Assembly: GCA_045617525.1 (NCBI GenBank)
Contig: JAZLIT010000265.1
Location: 1-64,000 of the forward strand
Direction: 5' to 3'
Source of the DNA: JAZLIT01 sp045617525
Lineage (GTDB): Bacteria > Bacillota > Bacilli > Bacillales_A > Planococcaceae
Length of the DNA: 64,000 nt
Below are positions 8,901 through 16,936 of this stretch, piece by piece. The position numbers were made by a program, and so were the translations under genes. The notes below the pieces were generated by a model that made no database searches, was not told the origin of the DNA, and worked only from the letters and a program-made list of their open reading frames with translations. The number at the start of each line of letters is the position of its first letter. The first letter of the stretch is position 1.

Positions 8901-9410
8901 CCCGCGACCACCGCCACCTAACGACGCTTTGATCATAATTGGATAACCAAATCTTTCACCGAACGCTTCTACCTCATCAAGAGATTGAACTGGACCATCT
9001 GTACCTGGAATAACTGGGATATCAGCAGCAATCGCTTGATTACGTGCCTTCACCTTATCCCCAAACATATCTAGATGTGCCGAAGTTGGGCCAATGAAAA
9101 TAATACCTTCTTCCTCACATCGTCTTGCAAATTCCACATTCTCAGATAAAAATCCATAGCCAGGATGGATTGCATCTACATTTGCTTCCTTTGCAATTTT
9201 CACGATATCTTCAATGTCTAAATATGCGTCAATTGGCTTTTTTCCAGCGCCGACTAAATATGCTTCATCCGCTTTATAACGATGATGGGCACCGCTATCT
9301 TCACGTGAATAAATCGAGACTGTCTTAATTCTCAACTCATTACATGCGCGGAAAATTCGTATTGCAATTTCACCCCTGTTTGCAACTAAAACCTTTTTAA
9401 TTGTGTTCAT
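5976..9410 (-). CDS. pycA: Pyruvate carboxylase
   Basis: ATP- and biotin-dependent carboxylation of pyruvate to oxaloacetate, refilling the citric acid cycle; cytosolic tetramer. The 1144-residue length is standard. Domain order: biotin carboxylase (KKVLVANRGEIAIRIFRAC at the start, ATP-grasp loop KASLGGGGRGMR near residue 160), carboxyltransferase (TFRDAHQSLLATR near 545, metal ligands in HLHTHDT), and C-terminal biotinyl domain with the target lysine in TEAMKMET. ftsW ends 14 bases inside this gene, so it may be co-transcribed with ftsW, as the gene order ftsW-pycA-ctaA suggests in Bacillus. A GGGGG-type SD precedes the ATG. Confidence 0.98.
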   Translation of the reverse strand: MNTIKKVLVANRGEIAIRIFRACNELRIKTVSIYSREDSGAHHRYKADEAYLVGAGKKPIDAYLDIEDIVKIAKEANVDAIHPGYGFLSENVEFARRCEEEGIIFIGPTSAHLDMFGDKVKARNQAIAADIPVIPGTDGPVQSLDEVEAFGERFGYPIMIKASLGGGGRGMRMVPHKGELASCYERAKSEAKAAFGSDEVYVEKCIIKPKHIEVQILGDAEGNIVHLYERDCSIQRRHQKVVEIAPSNSISNELRNRICDAAVKLMKNVNYKNAGTVEFLVAGDEFYFIEVNPRIQVEHTITEMITGIDIVHAQIKVAAGYSLHSPEVSIPMQENIPLFGYAIQSRVTTEDPKNDFMPDTGKLMVYRSSGGFGVRLDAGNGFQGAIVTPYYDSLLVKISTWGMTFEEAAAKMDRNLREFRIRGVKTNIPFLENVVLHENFISGSFDTSFIDSTPELFKFTERLDRGTKLLNYIGNVTLNGFPGVEKKTKPVFAQPKMPKIDLTLPPLSGTKQILDERGADGLVDWIKEQQEVLLTDTTFRDAHQSLLATRVRSQDMFQIANQTSRSMHNFFSLEMWGGATFDVSYRFLKEDPWARLEKLRKQVPNVLFQMLLRGANAVGYTNYPDNLIRAFIQESADKGIDVFRIFDSLNWIKGMEVAIDAARQSGKIAEASICYTGDILDPTRAKYTTQYYVDMARELEATGAHILAIKDMAGLLKPEAAYRLISELKASTSLPIHLHTHDTSGNGIYLYSKAIEAGVDIIDTALGSMAGLTSQPSANSLYYAMKGGKREIRADIEGLEELSYYWEDVRKYYADFESGMVSPHSEVYVHEMPGGQYSNLQQQAKAVGLGDRWDEVKSMYSRVNLMFGDIVKVTPSSKVVGDMALFMVQNDLTENNVLIRGEDIDFPDSVIEFFQGYLGQPHGGFPKALQKVILKDREAITVRPGELLEPVDFAALKQEMTDKLGYVPTYQDVLAYALYPKVFEEYTKMYDQFGDISVLDTPTFLYGLKLGEEIEVEIEKGKTLIVKLVSVGEPQHDGTRILYFELNGQSRELVIQDLMADVDGSISLKADPTNPDQVGATMPGTVLKVVVSKGSTVKRGDHLLITEAMKMETTVQAPKDGVVKEIYATAGDAISTGDLLIELE

Positions 9411-10602
9411 TTCCCCTTGACCCCCTAGTGCTTTTCTTTTCTATTTTGTAAAAAGTAGAGACATTGATTAATATCCCCATCGCTAAAGATAGTAAAAATA
9501 TGGAAGTTCCGCCATAACTTATAAACGGAAGCGTCACACCAGTTAAAGGAATTAAGCCAGACATTCCGCCGACATTAACAAATGTTTGGAAACCAACCCA
9601 GGTAGCAATCCCTGCAGATAACATACGCGCCAATACATCTTTAGACGTCGTAGCAATCCAAAACCCTTTTAAAACAATAAACCCAATACCACCAAGCGTC
9701 AAAATAACACCGATTAAACCCAATTCTTCAGCAATAATCGCCATTATAAAATCGGTATGTGGATGAGGTAAATAACCTAGTTTTTGAATAGATTGCCCTA
9801 AACCGAGCCCTTCAATTCCCCCATTACCAATCGCATAATAACCATTAATAATTTGATTTCCTGATCCATCCGCATACTCAAAAGGATTACGGAATGACGT
9901 AAATCGGCCTAGACGACTATCATTAAAGATCGAATCATACTTCACTAGTAAAAGGACACCTAAAGCAAACATCCCGATACCGCCAACTACAGTAGAAAAC
10001 TTAAGTAGGACTTTACCAGTCATACCACTGGCTAGCACTAATGAAATGGCAATTACAAATAAAATCCCTACCGCACCTAAATCTGTTTCCATCCCCACTA
10101 AAATAATTATTAAAAGCCATATTAATACAGGCTCTGTAATATCATTTAGCTTTAAATTTTGAATTGAACCATTATTTTTACTTTTGTTATAAAATGAGCC
10201 AGCAAAATAGACAATAATAAAGAGTTTGGCATACTCTGACGGTTGGAATGTTCTCCCCCCGATTAATATCCAACTTTGCGAACCTGTAGCTGTAGCGCCT
10301 ATCCCAAATAATGTTACCCATATTTCTAAAATAATCATTACAGCCATTAAAATCGCTAGGAAGTACTTATTGCTTAAATTTCGATATGGAAATATTAATG
10401 CCAAAAAGAAAAATACAAAGCCAAGTTTTAAGTTAGTAAGCTGCTTTTGATAAAAATAATCTGGATTTTCCCCTTCGATCCGAATAGCTGTCATTTGACT
10501 TGCACTGTAGATCATCACTAGGCCAAATAAACTTAAAAATATGTACATAAAGAACAGTGAGTAATCCAAATTTCTAAATAATGATTTAAAATATCGTTTC
10601 AT
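9397..10602 (-). CDS. ftsW: Cell-division peptidoglycan polymerase FtsW (SEDS family)
   Basis: SEDS glycosyltransferase that polymerises lipid II at the septum with a cognate class B PBP. There are about ten membrane helices in 401 residues. Seen motifs: IYSASQ in the first helix, GAVGILFVIAISLVLASGM, GLGLGQSIQKLGYLPHPHTDFIMAIIAEELG in pieces, and PLTGVTLPFISYGGTS near the end. I start at ATG 10602 because AAGAAGG lies 7 bases upstream; the longer frame (from 10641) has no such site and runs into the ylaN terminator. It overlaps pycA by 14 bases. It could be a RodA paralogue, but synteny ylaN-ftsW-pycA supports FtsW. Confidence 0.93.
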   Translation of the reverse strand: MKRYFKSLFRNLDYSLFFMYIFLSLFGLVMIYSASQMTAIRIEGENPDYFYQKQLTNLKLGFVFFFLALIFPYRNLSNKYFLAILMAVMIILEIWVTLFGIGATATGSQSWILIGGRTFQPSEYAKLFIIVYFAGSFYNKSKNNGSIQNLKLNDITEPVLIWLLIIILVGMETDLGAVGILFVIAISLVLASGMTGKVLLKFSTVVGGIGMFALGVLLLVKYDSIFNDSRLGRFTSFRNPFEYADGSGNQIINGYYAIGNGGIEGLGLGQSIQKLGYLPHPHTDFIMAIIAEELGLIGVILTLGGIGFIVLKGFWIATTSKDVLARMLSAGIATWVGFQTFVNVGGMSGLIPLTGVTLPFISYGGTSIFLLSLAMGILINVSTFYKIEKKSTRGSRGNEHN

Positions 10603-10621
10603 TTCTTTACCTTCTTTGTAG

Positions 10622-10659
10622 AAAAAAAACCCAAACGCCAAATAGCTGTTTGAGTTTTT
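10622..10659 (-). terminator. Terminator between ylaN and ftsW
   Basis: Stem 10626-10636 with 10648-10658 (one mismatch), followed by a run of U on the minus strand. It directly follows the ylaN stop. Confidence 0.8.
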
Positions 10660-10662
10660 CTA

Positions 10663-10944
10663 TTATTTGTCTGTGTATACATCGTGTAGTAGTGATAATT
10701 CTTTTTCTAGTGAATCAAGAATTTTTTTCCCTTGCTCACGTTCAAGGAGACCAAGTTTCACGGCGAAATCAATTTCGCGTGATAAGCCGAACATTTGAGT
10801 ATCCAATACTTCCTCATATAACGGACAAGACGGCATAGTCAAGTTATCCATTTGCACTTTAATTAATCGTGCGATTTTATCTGCATCGGCATGTAAAAGC
10901 TGTAGTGCTTTTTCCTGAAAGGAAGCCTGTGATTTCGTATCCAT
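10663..10944 (-). CDS. ylaN: YlaN, UPF0358 family
   Basis: A 93-residue acidic helical cytosolic protein matching the size and pattern of YlaN (for example MFGLSREIDFAVKLGLLE and a C-terminal KKILDSLEKELSLLHD). In B. subtilis it is essential under iron limitation and has been linked to Fur control and iron-sulfur supply; I infer the same role here. ATG 10944 is preceded by a GGGGG SD. It is monocistronic: a terminator follows, and the next upstream gene is divergent. Confidence 0.9.
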   Translation of the reverse strand: MDTKSQASFQEKALQLLHADADKIARLIKVQMDNLTMPSCPLYEEVLDTQMFGLSREIDFAVKLGLLEREQGKKILDSLEKELSLLHDVYTDK

Positions 10945-11124
10945 GAGGACGCCCCCATCATTTGATATTTCTTCGAATGTATCTTTATAAAGTTTATCTT
11001 TTCATCCAATAAATTGCAAGTGTCTTTATACGTATCCACTACTTTTCGATTATATTTATTTCTTATTTTACCTTGCAAACGTTATAATAGGATTTGAAAT
11101 AGACGCAAGGAGGAAATACTTCAA

Positions 11125-11622
11125 ATGGAAACGATTATTACAATTAATGGAGCAGTTACATATAAACTAACTTTAGATCCAACGGTTTGGATTTTTGACG
11201 ACCGTAAATTAGATTTAACAACTTATTTTGAAGCAGAGAAAGCTATAGCTGACGAAGAAAAATATTTGCGCGAAATGGGTAAACATTGGTCTCGTGAAAT
11301 TATGGAAGGTGCGGTTTTCCCACCAACTTTAAAAACAGAGAGGAAATTCGACCGTAAAGGAATGATGACCGGCACATTCGGTATCGAAATTAAACCATTC
11401 TTAATCAATGCAGAAATTTTAGACTCGGCTACTACCGTTGTATTTGAAACAACTGATGCACAAGAGCACCACTTCTCAATTGAAGAAGCAAAAACATTAA
11501 TTTTCAAATTCAGCCATGAAGGAAAGCCTTTAACTGAAGACGGTCCTGTCCACATATTATTTGGGGATGGATCAAATCGTGAAAATCCAATTAAAAACAT
11601 TAAATCGATTCGCGTCCAATAG
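11125..11622 (+). CDS. Conserved hypothetical protein (YlaL-like by position)
   Basis: A 165-residue soluble protein with no signal peptide or membrane helix. The N-terminal half has ITINGAVTYKLTLDPTVWIFDDRKLDL; the C-terminal part is strand-rich with GDGSNRENPIKNIKSIRV. Size and position beside ylaN and ylaI fit B. subtilis YlaL, but I do not recognise the sequence firmly and no function is assigned. SD AAGGAGG lies 12 bases before the ATG, and TATAAT near 11081 could be its -10. ylaI follows after 11 bases, so the two form an operon. Confidence 0.75.
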   Translation: METIITINGAVTYKLTLDPTVWIFDDRKLDLTTYFEAEKAIADEEKYLREMGKHWSREIMEGAVFPPTLKTERKFDRKGMMTGTFGIEIKPFLINAEILDSATTVVFETTDAQEHHFSIEEAKTLIFKFSHEGKPLTEDGPVHILFGDGSNRENPIKNIKSIRVQ

Positions 11623-11633
11623 GAGGTTGTAAA

Positions 11634-11837
11634 ATGCGTGTGAAATGTGTAGTTTGTGACTCAATTCAAATGCTCGATGATGATTTACCTCTAGCAAAAA
11701 AATTGCGTAATCGCCCGATTCATACCTTTATGTGTGAAGAATGTAGTGGCCGAATTACGGAAAATACAGAAAAAAGGATCGCAACAGGAAAGTTCAATTT
11801 TTTCCGCACTTCTTCAAAGATTGACGAAGACTTTTAA
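11634..11837 (+). CDS. ylaI: Small zinc-ribbon protein YlaI (DUF2197)
   Basis: 67 residues with two CxxC pairs, CVVC near residue 5 and CEEC near 34, as in zinc ribbons. The intervening LAKKLRNRPIHTFM and the following GRITENTEKR fit the YlaI/DUF2197 family. Function unknown; it probably binds zinc and perhaps nucleic acid. AGGAGG lies just upstream, and a T-rich terminator ends the operon. Confidence 0.85.
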   Translation: MRVKCVVCDSIQMLDDDLPLAKKLRNRPIHTFMCEECSGRITENTEKRIATGKFNFFRTSSKIDEDF

Positions 11838-11872
11838 TACCTAAATTGAATAATCATGTTATTATGCATCTA

Positions 11873-11947
11873 GCACAAATCACCTTTCATATACTGGTTT
11901 TTAGACATTTCAAGTATATAAAAAAGAGTGATTTTGTGCCTTTTTTT
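11873..11947 (+). terminator. Terminator of the ylaL-like/ylaI operon
   Basis: Left arm GCACAAATCAC (11873-11883) pairs with GTGATTTTGTGC (11928-11939), with further pairing inside the long loop; seven T follow. Confidence 0.7.
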
Positions 11948-11985
11948 ATGCGTAAGTATGAAAAACCCAACAAATATAATAAAGT

Positions 11986-12039
11986 CAAAAATAAAAAATA
12001 CCAAACAGTGAATTGTACAAGACAATTCACTGTTTGGTA
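11986..12039 (-). terminator. Terminator of typA-ylaH
   Basis: An 18-bp perfect stem (11999-12016 with 12022-12039) and a 5-base loop are followed on the minus strand by a U-rich tract. Confidence 0.9.
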
Positions 12040-12077
12040 CCCGGAGGCTGGATAATTTAATGTCCATGCCTCATTTT

Positions 12078-12500
12078 TTATATAACGTTACTACCTTCTT
12101 CGCGCTTTTCTCGCCATAGACGAGCTTTATACACGATTAGAATGAGCGCAGCAACCATTAACCCTTCCACAATAGGTAAGAAGAAAGCGAAAAACGTTAA
12201 CATGATACATCCCAAAAATAAGAATGCATAAATTATCGAATTTTGCCATAAAGGTAATGATTTTGCAAAGCCTAATTTAAATACAATAGCTGAGAGGATA
12301 AAAATCAATGCAAGTAAGGTAAAACCCGCTAAAGAATAGCTGACTTCACCAGTACTCTCATCAATCGAGCCCAGCGCTTCATAAATATATCTAGAAATTC
12401 CTGACATTTTGCTTTTAACATACTCGTCATTAATTACAGTAGGTGCAGATGCTTGAATGAAATTCATAGAGCCCGTAAAAACAGACAACATGCTCAACAT
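12078..12500 (-). CDS. ylaH: YlaH-like membrane protein
   Basis: 140 residues with a hydrophilic stretch near residues 20-45 and three hydrophobic helices; KLGFAKSLPLWQNSIIYAFLFLGCIMLTFF matches, in pieces, my memory of YlaH. The C-terminus is basic (YKARLWREKREEG). This protein is longer at the N-terminus than the roughly 105 residues I recall for B. subtilis. GAGGAAGG lies before ATG 12500, so the longer start is supported. It sits 37 bases behind typA in the same operon. Function unknown. Confidence 0.85.
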   Translation of the reverse strand: MLSMLSVFTGSMNFIQASAPTVINDEYVKSKMSGISRYIYEALGSIDESTGEVSYSLAGFTLLALIFILSAIVFKLGFAKSLPLWQNSIIYAFLFLGCIMLTFFAFFLPIVEGLMVAALILIVYKARLWREKREEGSNVI

Positions 12501-12537
12501 TGCTCATTCCTTCCTCATTTAACTAAATTAGTTAAAA

Positions 12538-14379
12538 TCACTCAGCAGTTTTTTTCTTTTTAGCCATACGCTCACGTTCGTTTTTGTCTAAAATTTTCTT
12601 ACGTAAACGGATTGACTCTGGAGTGATCTCTAGGTACTCATCGTCACCTAGGTATTCTAATGCTTCTTCAAGCGTTAAGATACGAGGTTTTTTGATAACA
12701 TTCGTTTGGTCTTTGTTAGCTGAACGGATGTTTGTTTTTTGTTTCATTTTAACAACGTTTACTGTGATATCGCCGTCACGGTTATTTTCACCAACAACCA
12801 TTCCTTCATAAATCTCAGTACCTGGCTCGATAAATAATGTACCACGGTCCTCGATACCCATCATACCGTAAGTTGTAGATTTACCAGTTTCCATAGAAAC
12901 AAGTACGCCTTGGTGACGTCCGCCAACTTTACCAGTAACTACTGGTTGGTAAGAATCGAATGTATGGTTGATAATACCGAAACCTTTAGTGATAGACATG
13001 AACTCAGTAGAGTAACCAATTAAACCACGTGCTGGTACGTTGAAGATTAAACGTACTTGGCCAGAACCATTGTTAATCATATCAATCATTTCACCTTTAC
13101 GAGTACCGATTGATTCAATAATTGAACCTACAGAATCTTCAGGTACATCGATTTGAACGCGTTCGATTGGCTCACAACGTACGCCATCGATTTCACGGAT
13201 GATTACTTGTGGTTTAGAAACTTGTAATTCAAAACCTTCACGACGCATGTTTTCGATTAAGATCGATAAGTGAAGCTCACCACGACCAGAAACTGTCCAT
13301 GCATCTGGAGAATCAGTATCTTCTACACGTAGAGATACGTCTGTTTGTAATTGTGCACGTAAACGCTCTTCAATTTTACGAGAAGTAACCCATTTACCTT
13401 CGCGACCTGCGAAAGGAGAGTTGTTTACTAAGAATGTCATTTGTAGAGTTGGCTCATCGATACGTAATGGTGTTAACGCATCTGGGTGCTCTATAGGACA
13501 AACTGTTTCACCAACGTTGATTTCTTCCATACCTGAAACGGCAATTAAGTCACCAGCTTTAGCTGATTCAATTTCTACACGCTTAAGGCCTAAGAAACCA
13601 AATAATTTTGTAACACGGTAGTTTTTAACTGTTCCGTCTAACTTCATAAGAGAAACTTGTTGTCCTACTGTAATTGTTCCGCGGAATACGCGACCAATAC
13701 CAATACGTCCAACGAAGTCATTATAGTCAAGTAAAGCTACTTGGAATTGTAATGGTTCTTCAGAGTTATCAATTGGTGCTGGAATAGCTGAGATGATTGT
13801 TTCAAATAAGCTTGCCATGTTTTCTTCTTGTTTTGATGGATCTGAATCTAAAGAAGAAGTACCGTTAACACCTGAAGCGTAAACTACTGGGAAATCTAAT
13901 TGATCGTCTTCAGCACCAAGTTCGATGAATAATTCTAGTACTTCATCTACTACTTCTAGTGGACGAGCTGAATCTTTATCAACTTTGTTAACTACAACGA
14001 TTGGTATTAATTTTTGCTCTAACGCTTTTTTTAGTACGAAACGAGTTTGTGGCATACAACCTTCGTATGCATCTACAACTAAACAAACACCGTCAACCAT
14101 TTTAAGGATACGTTCTACTTCTCCACCGAAATCGGCGTGTCCTGGAGTATCAAGGATGTTGATACGAGTATCTTTATAGTTTACTGCAGTTGTTTTAGCT
14201 AGGATTGTTATCCCGCGCTCACGTTCGATATCATTCGAGTCCATTGCACGTTCTTCAACGCGCTCATTTGAACGGAAAGTACCTGATTGTTTTAATAATT
14301 CGTCAACTAAAGTAGTTTTACCGTGATCGACGTGGGCGATAATTGCGATATTGCGTAAGTCTGAACGTAAATTTGTCAT
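12538..14379 (-). CDS. typA: Ribosome-associated GTPase TypA/BipA
   Basis: Translational GTPase of the EF-G group that binds the 70S ribosome and aids 50S assembly and growth at low temperature or under stress. 613 residues is the family norm. Motifs: G1 AHVDHGKTT, switch I/G2 with RERGITI, G3 DTPGHADFGGEVER, G4 NKVDKD, then beta-barrel, EF-G III/V-like domains and the BipA C-terminal domain with GMVVGENNRDGDITVNV. The lysine-rich tail (RERMAKKKKT) is typical. ylaH follows. The promoter carries a perfect palindrome over its -10 (see 14415-14449). Confidence 0.98.
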   Translation of the reverse strand: MTNLRSDLRNIAIIAHVDHGKTTLVDELLKQSGTFRSNERVEERAMDSNDIERERGITILAKTTAVNYKDTRINILDTPGHADFGGEVERILKMVDGVCLVVDAYEGCMPQTRFVLKKALEQKLIPIVVVNKVDKDSARPLEVVDEVLELFIELGAEDDQLDFPVVYASGVNGTSSLDSDPSKQEENMASLFETIISAIPAPIDNSEEPLQFQVALLDYNDFVGRIGIGRVFRGTITVGQQVSLMKLDGTVKNYRVTKLFGFLGLKRVEIESAKAGDLIAVSGMEEINVGETVCPIEHPDALTPLRIDEPTLQMTFLVNNSPFAGREGKWVTSRKIEERLRAQLQTDVSLRVEDTDSPDAWTVSGRGELHLSILIENMRREGFELQVSKPQVIIREIDGVRCEPIERVQIDVPEDSVGSIIESIGTRKGEMIDMINNGSGQVRLIFNVPARGLIGYSTEFMSITKGFGIINHTFDSYQPVVTGKVGGRHQGVLVSMETGKSTTYGMMGIEDRGTLFIEPGTEIYEGMVVGENNRDGDITVNVVKMKQKTNIRSANKDQTNVIKKPRILTLEEALEYLGDDEYLEITPESIRLRKKILDKNERERMAKKKKTAE

Positions 14380-14414
14380 TATTCCACTCCATATTCTTTT
14401 TTCATATGTTTAAC

Positions 14415-14449
14415 TGTGATATTATATCACAAGAAAGATTAAATGTCTT
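14415..14449 (-). promoter_or_regulatory. typA promoter with palindrome over the -10
   Basis: On the minus strand AAGACA (14444-14449) and TATAAT (14421-14426) are 17 bases apart. The -10 lies inside a 17-base perfect palindrome, TGTGATAT-T-ATATCACA (14415-14431). Such a placement would let a bound repressor block RNA polymerase; no protein is identified. Confidence 0.6.
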
Positions 14450-14510
14450 TTTTGAAAGTTTATATTTCTTAATATCCTATAGATTTATCTTTCAAAAATA
14501 AGGAGGAATA

Positions 14511-14729
14511 GTGTTGAACAAAGCAAAATTGGTGATGTTCATTTACGCATTAGCTGCAATTATGTCAATGTTGGGAATTGGTATTTCTGTTGCAGTAGTA
14601 GGTGCTACAGGTGATAAATATAACCTAGTAGGTATTCTTGGTATCATTTTATGTACCATAGCAATGTGTGTTATCTTTATGATGGGCTTTATCACAAAAA
14701 AGAAATTCCAAAAGCAAGGTTTACTTTAA
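14511..14729 (+). CDS. ylaF: YlaF-like small membrane protein (DUF5325)
   Basis: 72 residues, two transmembrane helices (about residues 5-27 and 36-62) and a basic tail TKKKFQKQG. Size, topology and position divergent from typA and next to suhB fit B. subtilis YlaF. Translation starts at GTG 14511, with AAGGAGG 5-6 bases upstream. Function unknown. Confidence 0.8.
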   Translation: MLNKAKLVMFIYALAAIMSMLGIGISVAVVGATGDKYNLVGILGIILCTIAMCVIFMMGFITKKKFQKQGLL

Positions 14730-14734
14730 TTCAA

Positions 14735-14786
14735 TAAAAAATGGATGCAATCTTCGTCTTTTGACTTAGGATGCATCCGTTTTTTA
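14735..14786. terminator. Bidirectional terminator between ylaF and suhB
   Basis: Stem 14737-14749 with 14772-14784 (GGATGCA/TGCATCC core, one G-T pair), with A-rich and T-rich flanks on either side. Confidence 0.85.
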
Positions 14787-14811
14787 TTTAATTTAATTCT
14801 ATAACCCATGA

Positions 14812-15606
14812 TTATTTCTTTTCCTCTATATAGTCGTCTAATAATTGTTGGTGAATATATGGATTTGCAATTAAAAATGTATCCGTCGATAAAAAATCAA
14901 AGTAATCACCTTTTAGATTCGTCGCAATCGCACCAACTTCTTTGGCGATAATCGTCCCCCCACCAATGTCCCAAGGTGCTAAACGCATCGAAATATAAGC
15001 ATCTAATTTGCCCGTTACAACAAAAGCAATTTCCATCGCAGCAGATCCGTATGAACGTGTGCCACGTACTGTTCGAATTAATTCAATTAATTTTTCATGA
15101 TTTACTTTTTCATTTGGTGTAACCCAGCTTGCATTAATTCCAATAACCGCTTCTTCAAGCTTTAGAGGTTCTAATTTACGTAAGGGTGAGTCGTTATACC
15201 AAGCACCTTTGCCCTCAATTGCATAAAATAAATCTTCCCGCATTACATCAAAAATGTACCCCAATTTACCGATTCCATCTTCAAAAATACCGATAGAAAT
15301 CATAAAGTGACGATGCTGCTTCACAAAATTCATCGTTCCATCAATCGGATCGATAATCCAGACAATGCCTTCTAGCTGTTCTACCTTTTCACCCATCCCT
15401 TCTTCACCTAAAATACGGTGTTCAGGATTACGTGTTTTGATTTTATCGATGAAAAACAGTTCCGTTTCTCGGTCAATATTCGTCACTAAATCATTTGCAT
15501 TTGACTTCGTCTCCACCTGCAGGTCATAGGAGAAGGAATCTCGTATTCTTATACCAGCTTCTCGAATTATTTCTTTCGCAAACTGATCAATTTCTTCTAT
15601 ATTCAT
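14812..15606 (-). CDS. suhB: Inositol monophosphatase family protein
   Basis: Mg2+-dependent sugar-phosphate phosphatase of the IMPase fold (SuhB/YktC). Motifs in order: LGEEGMGE (metal-binding glutamates), WIIDPIDGTMNFVKQ (the DPIDGT signature) and APWDIGGGTIIAKEVGA (the WDxAAG-like motif, here with GGG). The substrate is not defined; suhB homologues can also act in rRNA antitermination in other phyla. I use ATG 15606 (264 residues), with GGGGTGA upstream; the longer frame adds a non-homologous leader. Confidence 0.93.
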   Translation of the reverse strand: MNIEEIDQFAKEIIREAGIRIRDSFSYDLQVETKSNANDLVTNIDRETELFFIDKIKTRNPEHRILGEEGMGEKVEQLEGIVWIIDPIDGTMNFVKQHRHFMISIGIFEDGIGKLGYIFDVMREDLFYAIEGKGAWYNDSPLRKLEPLKLEEAVIGINASWVTPNEKVNHEKLIELIRTVRGTRSYGSAAMEIAFVVTGKLDAYISMRLAPWDIGGGTIIAKEVGAIATNLKGDYFDFLSTDTFLIANPYIHQQLLDDYIEEKK

Positions 15607-15743
15607 CCCATTCACCCCATTAGCACGTTTAGTATTTATGTATAAATTTAACACATATAAACAAGAAATTTGTAAAAAATATAATTATTTTTTTTGATTC
15701 TTTTTAATCCCGCAACTATTCAGGATAGTATTAGTGAATACGT

Positions 15744-15778
15744 AAAAAAACACTTGCAGCTTATATGCAAGCGTTTTT
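15744..15778 (-). terminator. Terminator of the small ykzI-like gene
   Basis: Stem 15747-15758 with 15765-15776 (AAAACGCTTGCA type), followed on the minus strand by a U-run. It lies 20 bases after the stop of the gene at 15799. Confidence 0.85.
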
Positions 15779-15798
15779 ATTTTGGCTTTAAAGAAAGA

Positions 15799-15996
15799 CT
15801 ATACATACACCTTTAAACCATCAAGTTCTTGATTAATCTCAATTAGCCGTTTTTTAGATTTACTTATTTCAATTTCATTTTTTTCTTCCATTGCACTATA
15901 TAAGGATGCAAGTTCATAATCGAGCTCTAGTTGCAGGATAAGTTCATATTGCTTTTCAATATCAACTTTTCGTATTATTTTAATCATCTGTCTCAT
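15799..15996 (-). CDS. Small hypothetical protein, coiled-coil-like
   Basis: 65 residues, charged and almost entirely helical (IEKQYELILQLELDYELASLY, in pieces, then KSKKRLIEINQELDGLK). No signal peptide and no cysteines. It occupies the slot between suhB and yktB where B. subtilis has the small gene ykzI, but I cannot confirm homology. The ATG at 15996 has AAGGAG 9 bases upstream; the TTG two codons earlier is too close to that site. It has its own terminator, supporting a real gene. Confidence 0.7.
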   Translation of the reverse strand: MRQMIKIIRKVDIEKQYELILQLELDYELASLYSAMEEKNEIEISKSKKRLIEINQELDGLKVYV

Positions 15997-16121
15997 AATC
16001 AATCACTCCTTTTTACTTGATATACTTCTTCACAAGAGAGAAAATGTGAGAAGAGTAGTAGTTAGAATCTTTTTCCCATCTTCTTCTCATAATAAACATT
16101 TTAATCGAAAGGAATTACAAA

Positions 16122-16751
16122 ATGAATACTACTAAATGGACTACTGATGACTTCCGAGTTTTCGAAATTGACGGATTAGACGAGCGAATGGATGCACTCA
16201 CTAGTCAAATACGACCAAAATTTCATCAATTAGGGGATTACTTCTCCGCTTACTTCAGCGCAAAAACTGGAGATGAATTTTACCCTCATGTTGCTAAACA
16301 CGCGCGCCGTACCGTTAACCCCCCAAAAGATTCATGGGTGGCTTTTGCACCATATAAAAGAGGCTATAAAGCATTACCTCATTTCCAAATCGGATTATGG
16401 GGCAGCCACCTATTTATCGTGCTAGCCGTTATTTACGAGGCACCTAATAAAACCGAAATGGCCGAACGTTTACTGCAAAATACTTCTTTATTTGAAACAT
16501 TAAATAGTAGCTATAGTATTTCCGGCGACCACATGGCCCCAACTTACCACTCACTAACTGATAACGAACCTTCAGAAACATTAGAAAAAATGCTGATTCG
16601 TTTAAGAGATGTTAAAAAAGGTGAATTTTTAGTTGGTCGCTTTATTCCTGCCGAAGAAGCTGTTCAAATGGACCATCAACAATTTATGTCTCTAGCTGAA
16701 GATACATTTAGCACAATCTTACCTATTTACAATGTCATGACAAATAAATAA
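16122..16751 (+). CDS. yktB: YktB, DUF1054 family
   Basis: 209-residue soluble protein of the UPF0637/DUF1054 family, recognised by FEIDGLDERMDALTSQIRPKF at the start (in pieces), HVAKHARRTVNPPKDSWVAF and GFIPAEEA-like LVGRFIPAEEAVQMD near the end. Function unknown; a structure exists for a homologue as I recall. GAAAGGAAT precedes the ATG. The gene is monocistronic and converges on yktA. Confidence 0.9.
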   Translation: MNTTKWTTDDFRVFEIDGLDERMDALTSQIRPKFHQLGDYFSAYFSAKTGDEFYPHVAKHARRTVNPPKDSWVAFAPYKRGYKALPHFQIGLWGSHLFIVLAVIYEAPNKTEMAERLLQNTSLFETLNSSYSISGDHMAPTYHSLTDNEPSETLEKMLIRLRDVKKGEFLVGRFIPAEEAVQMDHQQFMSLAEDTFSTILPIYNVMTNK

Positions 16752-16890
16752 CCCCAATACTATTAATATGCACATCCAACTAATATTCATTCCTTAAAAA
16801 AACAAAGTTATAAAGCAAATTTTATGATTTAACTATCTGCTATTCTTTTTGAACTTAGAATTTAAAATTTTATATCCTTTTTGGGAAATC

Positions 16891-16929
16891 AAACACCCCC
16901 CATTCACATGAATGGGGGGTGTTTATTTT
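16891..16929. terminator. Bidirectional terminator between yktB and yktA
   Basis: AACACCCCCCATTCA pairs with TGAATGGGGGGTGTT around 16892-16923, a very stable stem with T-rich sequence on the plus strand and A-rich sequence on the other side. It lies 140 bases after yktB. Confidence 0.85.
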
Positions 16930-16936
16930 ACGCGTT

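Noticed and set aside
11846..12067. Two overlapping short frames between ylaI and ylaH
   Set aside because: Both run through the ylaI and ylaH terminator hairpins; the low-complexity products are not plausible.
14812..15606. suhB as a pseudogene because WDxAAG reads WDIGGG
   Set aside because: The Asp is kept and the other metal motifs are intact; variants of this motif occur in active enzymes.
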